Below are positions 1 through 7,135 of a stretch of DNA of 21,217 nt, in pieces. A program made the translations under genes and the position numbers. The notes beneath the pieces are model-generated. The model saw nothing but the letters and a program-made list of their open reading frames with translations. It was not told where the DNA came from and made no database searches. The stretch's first letter is position 1, and every line of letters starts with the position of its first letter. Origin of the DNA: Coprothermobacter sp. (lineage in GTDB: Bacteria; Coprothermobacterota; Coprothermobacteria; Coprothermobacterales; Coprothermobacteraceae); assembly GCA_012842545.1 (NCBI GenBank), contig DUSQ01000017.1:1-21217 (forward strand), written 5' to 3'.

Positions 1-99
1 CTGATATACCCAGTAGCATTAGAAGAGGGCATGAGATTTGCAATCAGGGAAGGCGGAAGGACAGTAGGAGCTGGTGTTATCACCAAGCTCTTGGAATAA
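1..99 (+). CDS. tuf: Elongation factor Tu, C-terminal end (partial)
   Basis: Only the last 32 codons are present, open at the window edge and ending in TAA at 97-99. The translation contains MRFAIREGGRTVGAGVITKL, the hallmark C-terminal beta-barrel end of EF-Tu, the GTPase that delivers aminoacyl-tRNA to the ribosome. It is followed 13 bp later by rpmG, the usual tuf-rpmG-(tRNA-Trp)-secE-nusG order of many bacteria. Identification is firm despite the short length. Whether a second tuf copy exists cannot be seen. Confidence 0.95.
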   Translation: MIYPVALEEGMRFAIREGGRTVGAGVITKLLE

Positions 100-112
100 C
101 GGGTGATTTCAG

Positions 113-262
113 ATGAGAGTATTAGTTACATTAGAGTGCACTGAATGTGGTCACAGGAATTACCAAACAGAAAAGAATAAAACGAAGACCACAGACAGGC
201 TACAGTTTAAGAAGTACTGCCCTAACTGCAAGAAGCACACGCTACACAAGGAGACAAGATAG
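113..262 (+). CDS. rpmG: 50S ribosomal protein L33
   Basis: A 49-residue basic protein starting at ATG 113. It contains the L33 pattern LVTLECTECGHRNY, then KNKTKTTDRLQFKKYCPNCK. The two CxxC pairs (Cys9/Cys12 and Cys37/Cys40) mark the zinc-binding 'C+' form of L33. The length is normal for the family (about 49-55 residues). The sequence ggtgatttcag upstream offers a weak ribosome binding site. It lies between tuf and tRNA-Trp, as in many Gram-positives and thermophiles. L33 sits near the E site of the large subunit. Confidence 0.95.
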   Translation: MRVLVTLECTECGHRNYQTEKNKTKTTDRLQFKKYCPNCKKHTLHKETR

Positions 263-268
263 GGTTGA

Positions 269-344
269 AGGGGCGTAGCTCAATTGGCAGAGCAGCGGAC
301 TCCAAATCCGCAGGCTGGGGGTTCAACTCCCTCCGCCCCTGCCA
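269..344 (+). tRNA. tRNA-Trp (anticodon CCA)
   Basis: A full 76-nt cloverleaf can be drawn. The acceptor arm is AGGGGCG (269-275) paired with CGCCCCT (334-340), with discriminator G and encoded CCA (342-344). The D arm has GCTC/GAGC, the anticodon stem is GCGGA/TCCGC around loop CTCCAAA, and the T arm is GGGGG/CCCTC (one G-T pair) around TTCAACT. The loop places CCA at positions 34-36, giving tryptophan. Its location between rpmG and secE is the common arrangement, so it is probably co-transcribed and processed out. Confidence 0.97.
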
Positions 345-370
345 ATATTCTTAGTGAATGGTGATGCCAA

Positions 371-574
371 ATGGCTGAGAAACAGACATTAGGAAACAGG
401 ATGAAGAATTTTTTTAGAAGCGCAAGAGTGGAACTTGGCAGAGTTAGTTGGCCGTCAAGGGACCAGACTGTGAATGCAGTTTTGGCCATACTTGTGTTTT
501 CAGGCGTATGGGCTGTTTTGGTGACGCTGCTGGACATGGGTTTTGCAAGGCTTTTGCCGTTGCTAATGAAATGA
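371..574 (+). CDS. secE: Preprotein translocase subunit SecE
   Basis: A 67-residue protein with the SecE layout: a short amphipathic cytosolic helix carrying the signature VELGRVSWPSRDQT (about residues 20-33), followed by one transmembrane segment (about 37-57). SecE clamps SecY in the protein-conducting channel. The single-TM form is usual outside enterobacteria. ATG 371 is preceded only by a weak GGTGAT. The gene ends 19 nt before the nusG start. The gene order secE-nusG-rplK-rplA supports the call. Confidence 0.93.
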   Translation: MAEKQTLGNRMKNFFRSARVELGRVSWPSRDQTVNAVLAILVFSGVWAVLVTLLDMGFARLLPLLMK

Positions 575-593
575 TTTGAGGAAGAAGACTAAT

Positions 594-1142
594 ATGAAGA
601 AGTGGTACATAGTAACAACAGTTCATGGCAAAGAATCTGCAGTGGCTGAAGCAATCAAGCTACGTGCTGAAAATGCGGGTAATACGGCTATCACCGACGT
701 TTTAGTTCCTAAAGAATGGCGTCTTGAATACAGGGGTAAGAAACCCAGACCCGAAAGAGTACAAAGGGTTATTTACCCGGGTTATGTTTTTGTGGAAGTG
801 GAAGTTGATCCTGAGAAGGGGGTCATTGATCCAGAGACTTGGTCATTAATCAGATACACGCCGGGTGTGCGAGGATTCATTTCAACACCTGACCACACGC
901 CCATACCTGTCCAGGATAACGAGATGCAGAAGGTGCTGCAAAAGAGCAGAGAGCAAGAAGCAGTGAAAGTTGACCTGCAAACAGGTGACGAGGTGGAAGT
1001 TCGTGATGGTGCTTTGAAAGGGCTCACTGGCGTGGTTGTTGATGTGGATCATGAAAAGCAGAAGGTATTTGTTAAGATAAGCATGTTTGGTCGCGAAGTC
1101 GTTTCGGATTTGGATGCTGTACAGGTAAGAAAGAAAAGCTAG
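594..1142 (+). CDS. nusG: Transcription termination/antitermination factor NusG
   Basis: The 182-residue protein begins MKKWYIVTTVHGKE, a standard NusG N-terminus. The NGN domain covers about residues 1-112 and includes RVIYPGYVFVEV and the RYTPGVRGF element. A C-terminal KOW domain (about 128-182) contains LKGLTGVVVDVDHEKQKVFV. ATG 594 is chosen over an in-frame TTG at 576 because GAGGAAGAAG lies just upstream of 594 and homologues start at the MKKWY-type sequence. NusG binds RNA polymerase and, through KOW, Rho or S10. Confidence 0.96.
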   Translation: MKKWYIVTTVHGKESAVAEAIKLRAENAGNTAITDVLVPKEWRLEYRGKKPRPERVQRVIYPGYVFVEVEVDPEKGVIDPETWSLIRYTPGVRGFISTPDHTPIPVQDNEMQKVLQKSREQEAVKVDLQTGDEVEVRDGALKGLTGVVVDVDHEKQKVFVKISMFGREVVSDLDAVQVRKKS

Positions 1143-1169
1143 AAAGTCAGAATTAAGAGGTGATAAGCG

Positions 1170-1595
1170 ATGGCTAAGAAGATTGCAGCCCAGTTCAGAT
1201 TGTTGCTACCTGCAAGCAAGGCTACTCCTGCGCCACCGGTGGGACCAGCATTGGGACAGCGTGGCGTAAACATAATGGAATTCATTAAGAGATTTAACGC
1301 TGCCACGGCAAATATGGGAGACGTTTTAGTACCCGTGGATGTGACGGTTTACGCCGACAAGAGCTTTACTTTTGAGGTAAGAACTCCACCTGCTTCGTTT
1401 TTGTTGAAGAAGGCTGCGAAGGTGGAAAAGGGTTCTGGTGAGCCTAACAAGGTTCACGTGGGAAAAGTTACCCGTGCTCAGCTGGAAGAAATTGCCAAGC
1501 AAAAGATGAAGGACTTGAACACAGAAAATTTGGAAGCAGCGGTTCGCATTATCGAAGGAACAGCACGAAGCATGGGTATTCAAGTTGTGGATTAG
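1170..1595 (+). CDS. rplK: 50S ribosomal protein L11
   Basis: A 141-residue protein of normal length. The N-terminal domain has the proline-rich hinge PASKATPAPPVGPALGQRGV with NIMEFIKRFN. The C-terminal RNA-binding domain contains TPPASFLLKKAA and ends in EGTARSMGIQVVD. L11 binds 23S rRNA at the GTPase-associated centre. AAGAGGTGATAAGCG precedes ATG 1170 as a good ribosome binding site. It is followed after 69 nt by rplA, with an L1-binding element in the gap. Confidence 0.97.
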   Translation: MAKKIAAQFRLLLPASKATPAPPVGPALGQRGVNIMEFIKRFNAATANMGDVLVPVDVTVYADKSFTFEVRTPPASFLLKKAAKVEKGSGEPNKVHVGKVTRAQLEEIAKQKMKDLNTENLEAAVRIIEGTARSMGIQVVD

Positions 1596-1617
1596 CACGT
1601 TTGGGTGCGAACAAATT

Positions 1618-1650
1618 GTGGGAGAGCTATTAAGGTGGCTCGATGACCAC
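1618..1650 (+). promoter_or_regulatory. L1-binding translational operator before rplA
   Basis: The gap between rplK and rplA folds as GTGG (1618-1621) pairing with CCAC (1647-1650) and GAGC (1624-1627) pairing with GCTC (1638-1641). These enclose an asymmetric internal loop of GA on one side and GATGA on the other. It resembles the L1 stalk of 23S rRNA, where GUGGGAGGC faces GCCGA...CCAC. Such rRNA mimics are known upstream of rplA or rplK and let free L1 repress translation. The element ends 2 nt before the GGAGG of rplA, well placed to hide it. The fold was made by eye. Confidence 0.72.
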
Positions 1651-1664
1651 TGGAGGTGAGTTTT

Positions 1665-2372
1665 GTGAGTAAGAGATATGCTCAGCTACTTGATCAATTT
1701 GACTTAACTAAGGTGTATACACCTTCGGAAGCAGTAGAGCTTGTAAAGAAAATGGCTACTGCAAAGTTTGATGAGACGGTGGAGGCACACTACCGTCTGG
1801 GTATTAACCCGAAGTATCCTGATCAAAACGTTAGGTTCACAGTGATTTTGCCTCATGGTACTGGTAAACCGGTCAGGGTGTTGGTGCTGGCTAAAGGTGA
1901 GAAAGCTACTGAAGCTACTAATGCTGGTGCTGATTATGTTGGTGCTGATGATTTGGTAGAGAAAATTCAACAAGGCTGGTTGGATTTTGATGTGGTCATT
2001 GCTACTCCTGACATGATGGGAGCTGTAGGGCGTTTAGGTAAGATTCTAGGCCCCAGAGGCTTGATGCCGAACCCCAAAGCAGGCACTGTGACCATGGACA
2101 TTGAGAAAACAGTAAAAGAGTTCAAGGCAGGTAAAGTTGAAGTTCGTAATGATAAGACAGGCAATCTTCATGTGCCCATTGGGAAAGTCAGCTTTGAGGA
2201 TGAGAAGTTGCTTGAGAACTTCTATGCGGTCACTGCTGCTATCATGCATGCTAAGCCCGCTACTGCCAAGGGTACTTATGTAAAGAGTATTTCCTTGTGC
2301 AGTACCATGGGCCCTGCAGTCAAGGTCGATACTCGTTTAGCGATTGAGGAATCGCTTAAAAAGCAGTTCTAA
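1665..2372 (+). CDS. rplA: 50S ribosomal protein L1
   Basis: A 235-residue protein of usual length. It shows L1 signatures: KFDETVEAHYRLGINPKYPDQ near the start, GRLGKILGPRGLMPNPKAGT (about residues 120-140), and a C-terminal GTYVKSISLCSTMGPAVKVD. L1 binds the mobile L1 stalk of 23S rRNA and can repress its own mRNA. GTG 1665 is preferred over an in-frame GTG at 1656, because GGAGGTGAG (1652-1660) is an excellent ribosome binding site for 1665 but overlaps the other start. Confidence 0.96.
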   Translation: MSKRYAQLLDQFDLTKVYTPSEAVELVKKMATAKFDETVEAHYRLGINPKYPDQNVRFTVILPHGTGKPVRVLVLAKGEKATEATNAGADYVGADDLVEKIQQGWLDFDVVIATPDMMGAVGRLGKILGPRGLMPNPKAGTVTMDIEKTVKEFKAGKVEVRNDKTGNLHVPIGKVSFEDEKLLENFYAVTAAIMHAKPATAKGTYVKSISLCSTMGPAVKVDTRLAIEESLKKQF

Positions 2373-2383
2373 ATAATGACAAG

Positions 2384-2530
2384 CACTGGGATGTGTTAGA
2401 ATTCCAGTGTATCTGAAAAGAAAATTAGACCGAAGAAGTCGGTACTAATGCCTGAGAAGGGCAACCGGCGGAGGTTATCAGGGTGGATATTAGGTTTTAA
2501 GGCCACCGACCTGCCGTCGGTGGCCTTTTT
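2384..2530 (+). promoter_or_regulatory. L10 leader (autoregulatory r-protein RNA) of rplJ-rplL
   Basis: The 175-nt gap between rplA and rplJ is structured RNA. A first hairpin pairs CACTGGGA (2384-2391) with TTCCAGTG (2402-2409). A second pairs ACCGA (2429-2433) with TCGGT (2439-2443). Then comes a purine-rich segment with ggcgaggtt-like bases (2467-2476), and finally a terminator hairpin. Position and layout match L10 leaders, where the L10(L12)4 complex binds the leader and favours termination upstream of rplJ. Assignment rests on location and structure, not on a covariance search. Confidence 0.75.
2499..2530 (+). terminator. Intrinsic terminator / attenuator before rplJ
   Basis: A perfect 10-bp G+C-rich stem, GGCCACCGAC (2501-2510) with GTCGGTGGCC (2516-2525), closes a 5-nt loop and is followed directly by TTTTT. 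AA/TT can add two more pairs. This is a textbook rho-independent terminator sitting 18 nt upstream of the rplJ start. It is therefore most likely the conditional attenuator of the L10 leader rather than an unconditional end of transcription. Confidence 0.85.
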
Positions 2531-2547
2531 GGTAAGGAGGTGATACG

Positions 2548-3087
2548 TTGGCATATGTGACCAGGGTTCGACCCGAAAAACAAGCCTTAGTTAAGCAGTT
2601 GCAGGACTGGGTTCAAGAGAGTAAAGGAATGGTCTTTTTCTCATTTGAGGGCTTGACCAGTAAAGACATGCAGGCCATGAGAGCCGAAATGAAAAAGAAC
2701 GGACTCGTGGTAAAAGTGGTGAAGAACACCTTACTTGAACTCGCCTTAAAGGACGTTGGTTTGGATGTTGATGAATCGTTGTTCAGAGGAACTACTGCTC
2801 TGCTGTTCTCAAACGAAGACGAGTTAGCACCTTTCAAGCTCTTTGTGGAGCAAGCAAAGAAGTATGGAGCAATGCAAGCCAAGGGTGGCATTCTGGAAGG
2901 ACGTTGGATCCCTGCGAAGGAAGTGGATACCATCGCAAAGCTACCCGGCAGGCAAGAGCTCTATGCACAGTTGGTTGGCGTAGTGTCTTCACCAATAAGG
3001 GGATTGGTAACAGTGCTGTCTGGTCCCTACAGGAACTTGGTTTATGTCTTGGAAGCAATAAAAGAGAAAAAGGAAAAAGCTGCGTAA
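2548..3087 (+). CDS. rplJ: 50S ribosomal protein L10
   Basis: A 179-residue protein. The N-terminal rRNA-binding domain includes MVFFSFEGLTSKDMQAMRAE and KNGLVVKVVKNTLLELAL. The C-terminal helix (about 150-179), SPIRGLVTVLSGPYRNLVYV and on, is the spine that holds L7/L12 dimers. It starts at TTG 2548, supported by a strong AAGGAGGTGA at 2534-2543. L10 anchors the ribosomal stalk and, in many bacteria, represses its own operon through the leader seen upstream. rplL follows after 16 nt. Confidence 0.95.
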   Translation: MAYVTRVRPEKQALVKQLQDWVQESKGMVFFSFEGLTSKDMQAMRAEMKKNGLVVKVVKNTLLELALKDVGLDVDESLFRGTTALLFSNEDELAPFKLFVEQAKKYGAMQAKGGILEGRWIPAKEVDTIAKLPGRQELYAQLVGVVSSPIRGLVTVLSGPYRNLVYVLEAIKEKKEKAA

Positions 3088-3103
3088 AGGAGGTCATTTA
3101 CAA

Positions 3104-3481
3104 ATGACAATTGAGGAAATCATTAGTGAAATCGAGAACATGACAGTCTCTCAGCTGGCAGAGTTGGTTAAGGCCCTTGAGGACAAGTTTGGTGTATCTG
3201 CGTCCATGCCAATGGCAGTGGCAGCACCGGTGGCAGGTCCAGCGGCTGCTGCTCCAGTAGAAGAAGAAAAAACGTCCTTTGACGTTGTTCTGAAGGAAGC
3301 TGGTGCCAAGAAGCTTGAGGTTATAAAGGTTGTACGTGAGATTACAGGACTTGGCTTAAAGGAAGCAAAAGACTTGGTAGAAAGTGCACCAAAGCCAATT
3401 AAAGAAGGAGTTACTAAGGAAGAGGCAGAAGAATTAAAGAAGAAACTAGAGGAAGTCGGAGCTGTTATCGAACTGCAGTAA
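3104..3481 (+). CDS. rplL: 50S ribosomal protein L7/L12
   Basis: A 125-residue acidic protein. The N-terminal dimerisation helices (about 1-35) contain SEIENMTVSQLAELVKALED. An Ala/Pro-rich hinge (about 36-55) follows, then the factor-binding C-terminal domain with KKLEVIKVVREITGLGLKEA and EEAEELKKKLEEVGAVIELQ. AAAGGAGGT lies just before ATG 3104. L7/L12 recruits translational GTPases to the ribosome. It ends the r-protein transcription block, and a fresh promoter lies immediately downstream. Confidence 0.97.
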   Translation: MTIEEIISEIENMTVSQLAELVKALEDKFGVSASMPMAVAAPVAGPAAAAPVEEEKTSFDVVLKEAGAKKLEVIKVVREITGLGLKEAKDLVESAPKPIKEGVTKEEAEELKKKLEEVGAVIELQ

Positions 3482-3487
3482 TAAGTT

Positions 3488-3516
3488 TTGAAAAGCTTCT
3501 GTTAAGAGTATATAAT
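3488..3516 (+). promoter_or_regulatory. Near-consensus sigma-70 promoter for the rimP-nusA-infB operon
   Basis: TTGAAA (3488-3493) is separated by exactly 17 nt from TATAAT (3511-3516). This is 5/6 plus 6/6 matches to the vegetative consensus with ideal spacing. Transcription should begin near 3523, leaving about 60 nt of 5' UTR before rimP. It starts only a few bases after the rplL stop codon. Confidence 0.85.
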
Positions 3517-3527
3517 GTACAAAGGAG

Positions 3528-3561
3528 AGGTGGGGCCTTGAGTCCCACTTCTTCTTTATAA
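3528..3561 (+). terminator. Hairpin with pyrimidine-rich tail between rplL and rimP
   Basis: AGGTGGGG (3528-3535) pairs with TCCCACTT (3543-3550) using two G-T pairs, with a 7-nt loop and then CTTCTTTATA. It could act as a weak terminator for readthrough from rplL. Since it lies just after the predicted start of the rimP transcript, it may instead be a 5' UTR control hairpin. The tail is not a pure T run, so terminator strength is doubtful. Confidence 0.4.
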
Positions 3562-3585
3562 GGACTACGTAAGGAGTGATTTTTA

Positions 3586-4098
3586 GTGCTGTCGCCAAAG
3601 GAAAAAGCCGCTCTTGAGGAGCAGATTTCCAAGATTGTCGTATCAAAAGGGTTTTATTTTATTGATTTGGAAGAACGAGTGGAAAAAGGCGCTCACATAA
3701 TCTCTGTGGTCGTTCACAGGGAACCATCGGTGACCATTGGCGACTGCGAAAAACTCACTAGAACCATTTTACCTTTACTGGAGAGCCTTCCGTGGTACGG
3801 CGACAATGAACATTTAGAAGTTACGAGTCCGGGCTTGGATAGGACTCTCAAAAGGGAATGGGAATACGAGATTTTTAAAGGAAGGATCATTGACATTTCT
3901 TTCGAGAGAGATGGAAAGACACAAACAGTACGTGCAAAGCTAATGGGCAGGGAAGATGACAAAGTCGTAATTGAATACGAGGGGAATTACTTCCGCATTC
4001 CTTTCGACCAAGTTAAAAGGGCGAAATTGGTTTTTGATGAAGGAGGGAAAGAGCATGGAAAAAAACAAAAGCGAGGCCATAGAAAAGGCGCTCAATGA
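3586..4098 (+). CDS. rimP: Ribosome maturation factor RimP
   Basis: A 170-residue protein of the YhbC/RimP family, first gene of the nusA operon. It shows GFYFIDLEERVEKGAHIISVVVHRE near the N-terminus, HLEVTSPGLDRTLKREWEYE at the domain junction (the family's VSSPGLDRPL motif), and a C-terminal SH3-like barrel. RimP assists 30S assembly. GTG 3586 is supported by AAGGAGTGA. The basic tail (KQKRGHRKG) overlaps the nusA start by 44 nt, implying translational coupling. Confidence 0.92.
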   Translation: MLSPKEKAALEEQISKIVVSKGFYFIDLEERVEKGAHIISVVVHREPSVTIGDCEKLTRTILPLLESLPWYGDNEHLEVTSPGLDRTLKREWEYEIFKGRIIDISFERDGKTQTVRAKLMGREDDKVVIEYEGNYFRIPFDQVKRAKLVFDEGGKEHGKKQKRGHRKGAQ

Positions 4099-5086
4099 AT
4101 ATATTAGACAAATAGCCAGCGATCTGGATCTTACCCCTCAGGAAATCATGGAAGCGTTAAAGGACGCTCTGATTTCAGCTATAAGGAAAGAACTGGATAT
4201 TCCTAAGGAGGCTGTGCCATCCGCAGTAAAAGTTGAAGAAAACGGTAGTAGTCTAAAGTTCCTGGTTAACAGAGATTACTTGAAGACAGTGCCAGAACAG
4301 GACTCGGGTTCTGAATGGGTGGAGTTTCCTCTTTTTAATTTGAGTCGTGTGTCCATACAAACTGCTGAGAACACGTTAAAGAACAGAATGAACGAAAAGA
4401 GTAAGGAGAAAGCTATCAAGCGAATAGCTCAGTTCTCTGGGGAAGTTGTTACTGCAAGAGTCATAAGAAAGGATCCTAAGACAAAACTTGTTTACATGGA
4501 CGTAGACGGGGTTGAGTGCGTACTAGAGCCCAGTGAGCAGCTTCCTACTGATAGGTATGCTCCAGGTGACTCACTTAGGTGTTTAGTTCTGGGTGCCAAG
4601 AACATACCCATGTACGGTCAAGGAGTAGCTTTGTCACGTTCTTCTCCGGACTTGTTAAAGCTCTTGTTCACTTTGGAAGTACCAGAAGTAGCTGATGGAG
4701 TGGTAAGAATAATGGGCATCGCCAGAAAACCTGGTCGAAGATCCAAAGTGGCGGTAATGAGCATTGATCCAAGATTGGACCCGCAAGGAGCGTGCATTGG
4801 GTACAAAGGACAACGTATTCAGGCTATTTCAAAAAGTCTGGCCAATGAGAAAATTGACGTGGTAAGGTGGGACAGTGATCCTGCAAAGTTAATTGCAAAT
4901 GTTCTTTCGCCAGGGAAAGTGGATAAAGTAGAAATTCTGGATGCAAAGAATAAAAGAGCACTGGTTTACACCACTCCCGATAACATAAAAGTAGTGGTGG
5001 GAGAAGACGGCGAGAATGTGGAACTGGCTGAACAACTAACAGGATGGACAATAGATGTAAGGGAGGGTGGTCCTGATGAAGATTAG
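4055..5086 (+). CDS. nusA: Transcription factor NusA
   Basis: The 343-residue protein has the NusA layout: an N-terminal RNA polymerase-binding domain (about 1-120) with LDLTPQEIMEALKDALISA, an S1 domain (about 126-190), KH1 (about 220-275) with DPQGACIGYKGQRIQAI, and KH2 (about 290-343) with VVVGEDGENVELAEQLTGW. There are no C-terminal acidic repeats, as is usual outside proteobacteria. ATG 4055 follows AGGAGGG and matches the usual N-terminus; upstream in-frame starts lie inside rimP. NusA modulates pausing, termination and antitermination. Confidence 0.96.
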   Translation: MEKNKSEAIEKALNEYIRQIASDLDLTPQEIMEALKDALISAIRKELDIPKEAVPSAVKVEENGSSLKFLVNRDYLKTVPEQDSGSEWVEFPLFNLSRVSIQTAENTLKNRMNEKSKEKAIKRIAQFSGEVVTARVIRKDPKTKLVYMDVDGVECVLEPSEQLPTDRYAPGDSLRCLVLGAKNIPMYGQGVALSRSSPDLLKLLFTLEVPEVADGVVRIMGIARKPGRRSKVAVMSIDPRLDPQGACIGYKGQRIQAISKSLANEKIDVVRWDSDPAKLIANVLSPGKVDKVEILDAKNKRALVYTTPDNIKVVVGEDGENVELAEQLTGWTIDVREGGPDED

Positions 5087-6830
5087 AGTTTACCAGCTGG
5101 CGAAAGAACTGGGTGTCCCTTCAAAACAGCTAGTTGAGGAACTTAAAAAACTTGGAGTTGATATTGTTTCATATCAGTCAACTGTGGATGAGGAAACAGC
5201 AGATTTACTTAGGGAATTGCTCAAGTCTGAAACAGTTGAGACAGCGGCTAGTGATGGAGAGACGGAGGTAGAATCTGCTGGTGCAGGGACGACTGCTGAG
5301 CAGGTTGGTAAGAGTGAGAAGATCCTTGCACCAAAGAGGCCTCCCGTAGTTACGGTGATGGGGCACGTGGACCATGGTAAAACAACTTTGCTCGATGCGA
5401 TCCGTCGTACCCGTGTAGCTGAGAGAGAAGTCGGCGGGATCACACAATCCATTGGTGCTTCGGTTGTCAAGTACAAGGGACAGGAGATTGTCTTCATAGA
5501 TACTCCGGGCCACGAGGCTTTCACCGAGATGCGTGCTCGAGGTGCCATGGTAACGGACATAGTGGTTCTCGTGGTAGCAGCTGATGAAGGTGTAATGCCT
5601 CAAACCATAGAGGCTTTAAACCACGCGAAAGCTGCAGGAGTAGCAATTATTGTCGCGTTGAATAAAATGGATCGTCCCGGTGCTAATCCGGACAGGGTCA
5701 TGAACCAATTAGCATCCATGGGTCTAATACCTGAGAGCTGGGGTGGGGACACGATTTACGTACCTGTTTCAGCCATAAAGGGCGAAGGAATCGAAGAGCT
5801 TCTTGAAGCGATAATTCTCATTGCAGATTTGTTGGATCTCAGAGGAGATCCTAATGCTCCTTTGAAAGCATACGTTATTGAATCACGTCTGGACAAGGGT
5901 AAGGGCCCTCTGGCAACGGTGGTTGTGAGAGAAGGGACGCTCAGGGTTGGCGATTTCGTTGTCGTTGGTACCACTTACGGGAAAATCAGAGCCATGTTTG
6001 ATGATAAAGGAGAGCCAATCTCTTCTGCAGGACCTTCCATGCCTGCAGAAATAATGGGACTACAGGACGTCCCCGAGGCAGGTACGTTGGTACAAAGAGT
6101 GGATTCCTTGGAGGAAGCTGAGAGAATTGCAAAAGCCAACTTAGATTCGCAACGTGTGAAACAGCAGAAAACCAGAAGGGAGTTTTCCTTAGAGGAGATC
6201 CTAAGTTCCACCGAGGAGGAAAGGCCTGTCTTGAACCTGATATTAAAAGCTGATACGGCAGGTTCCTTGGAAGCTGTGCAGAACGCCTTGCTGAAATTGG
6301 AAAAAGGCGAAGTTGATATGAACATCATACATGCTGGAGTTGGTGCCATTTCTGACGGTGACGTGCTCTTAGCTGAAGCTTCAAAAGCTCTCATTGTTGG
6401 GTTCAACGTGCGTCCTGTGGGGAAAACGAACAAACTCATTGAAGAAAAAGGCGTGAAGGTCTTAACCTATCGCATCATTTATGATCTGGTTGATGACATG
6501 GCGAACCTGCTTAAGGGGCTCGTAAAACCCAAAGAGGTAGAAGTGGTTCTGGGACACGCAGAAGTGCGTCGGACGTTTAGAGTGCCTCGCGTAGGAACAG
6601 TTGCAGGTTGTTACGTTACCGATGGGAAGATAGTAAGAAATGGCCGAGTAAGGGTTCTGAGAAATGGTGTCATCATTGCCGAAACCTCCATTGGTAGCTT
6701 GAAGCGGTTCAAAGACGATGTACGTGAAGTGGTTCAGGGATTCGAGTGCGGTGTCGGTTTGGAAAACTTCCATGATATTAAAGAAGGGGACATTCTGGAG
6801 GTTTATACCATTCAGGAGGAAGTGGCGTAG
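5076..6830 (+). CDS. infB: Translation initiation factor IF-2
   Basis: The 584-residue GTPase begins with an IF2N helical domain (1-50, IRVYQLAKELGVPSKQLVEE). After a short acidic linker comes the G domain: P-loop GHVDHGKT (about 95-102), DTPGHE (about 142-147), NKMD (about 195-198) and SAIKGEG. Beta-barrel domains and the fMet-tRNA-binding C-terminus follow. It is a short form with little N-terminal extension, normal for compact thermophile-like genomes. ATG 5076 has GGGAGGGTGG before it and overlaps nusA by 11 nt. The ylxR and L7Ae-like genes often found between nusA and infB are absent. Confidence 0.97.
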   Translation: MKIRVYQLAKELGVPSKQLVEELKKLGVDIVSYQSTVDEETADLLRELLKSETVETAASDGETEVESAGAGTTAEQVGKSEKILAPKRPPVVTVMGHVDHGKTTLLDAIRRTRVAEREVGGITQSIGASVVKYKGQEIVFIDTPGHEAFTEMRARGAMVTDIVVLVVAADEGVMPQTIEALNHAKAAGVAIIVALNKMDRPGANPDRVMNQLASMGLIPESWGGDTIYVPVSAIKGEGIEELLEAIILIADLLDLRGDPNAPLKAYVIESRLDKGKGPLATVVVREGTLRVGDFVVVGTTYGKIRAMFDDKGEPISSAGPSMPAEIMGLQDVPEAGTLVQRVDSLEEAERIAKANLDSQRVKQQKTRREFSLEEILSSTEEERPVLNLILKADTAGSLEAVQNALLKLEKGEVDMNIIHAGVGAISDGDVLLAEASKALIVGFNVRPVGKTNKLIEEKGVKVLTYRIIYDLVDDMANLLKGLVKPKEVEVVLGHAEVRRTFRVPRVGTVAGCYVTDGKIVRNGRVRVLRNGVIIAETSIGSLKRFKDDVREVVQGFECGVGLENFHDIKEGDILEVYTIQEEVA

Positions 6831-6832
6831 TT

Positions 6833-7114
6833 GTGTTTGTGGGCAGTTTAAAGGTAACGCTGCTTATAAATGGTTCTCGAACGTTAAAGGATAAAAGACA
6901 AGTTGTGAGATCCATTCTTGACACGGTTAGGTCTCGTAGAAATGTGGCCGCTGCGGAGGTGGGAAGTTTGAATAACACCTCCGTGGCAGAACTTGGTTTT
7001 GCCACGGTCAACGGTCAAATGCAAAAAGTCAGAGAATCAATGGACTGGATTGTGAATTTTATCCAGGATAATTACGACTTAGACATAATAGAGCAAGAAA
7101 TTACCGTTTACTAA
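6833..7114 (+). CDS. DUF503 family protein (YlxP-like)
   Basis: A 93-residue protein of the DUF503/YlxP family. It has VGSLKVTLLINGSRTLKDKR at the start, RSILDTVRSRRNVAAAEVG in the middle and FIQDNYDLDIIEQEITVY at the end. It starts at GTG 6833, two bases after infB, with AGGAGGA about 12 nt upstream. Family members nearly always sit between infB and rbfA. The biochemical role is not established; context suggests ribosome biogenesis or translation. Confidence 0.88.
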   Translation: MFVGSLKVTLLINGSRTLKDKRQVVRSILDTVRSRRNVAAAEVGSLNNTSVAELGFATVNGQMQKVRESMDWIVNFIQDNYDLDIIEQEITVY

Positions 7115-7135
7115 CGGCTTCAAGGGGTGATTAGA

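Noticed and set aside
2344..2377. Promoter for rplJ-rplL with TTGAGG and an AATAAT-like -10 at the end of rplA
   Set aside because: The best spacing is about 20 nt and the -10 match is poor. Attenuated readthrough from upstream explains expression.
6023..6050. 9-bp perfect inverted repeat TTCTGCAGG / CCTGCAGAA inside infB
   Set aside because: About one such repeat is expected by chance in a window this size. It lies mid-gene and has no link to a start, stop or boundary.
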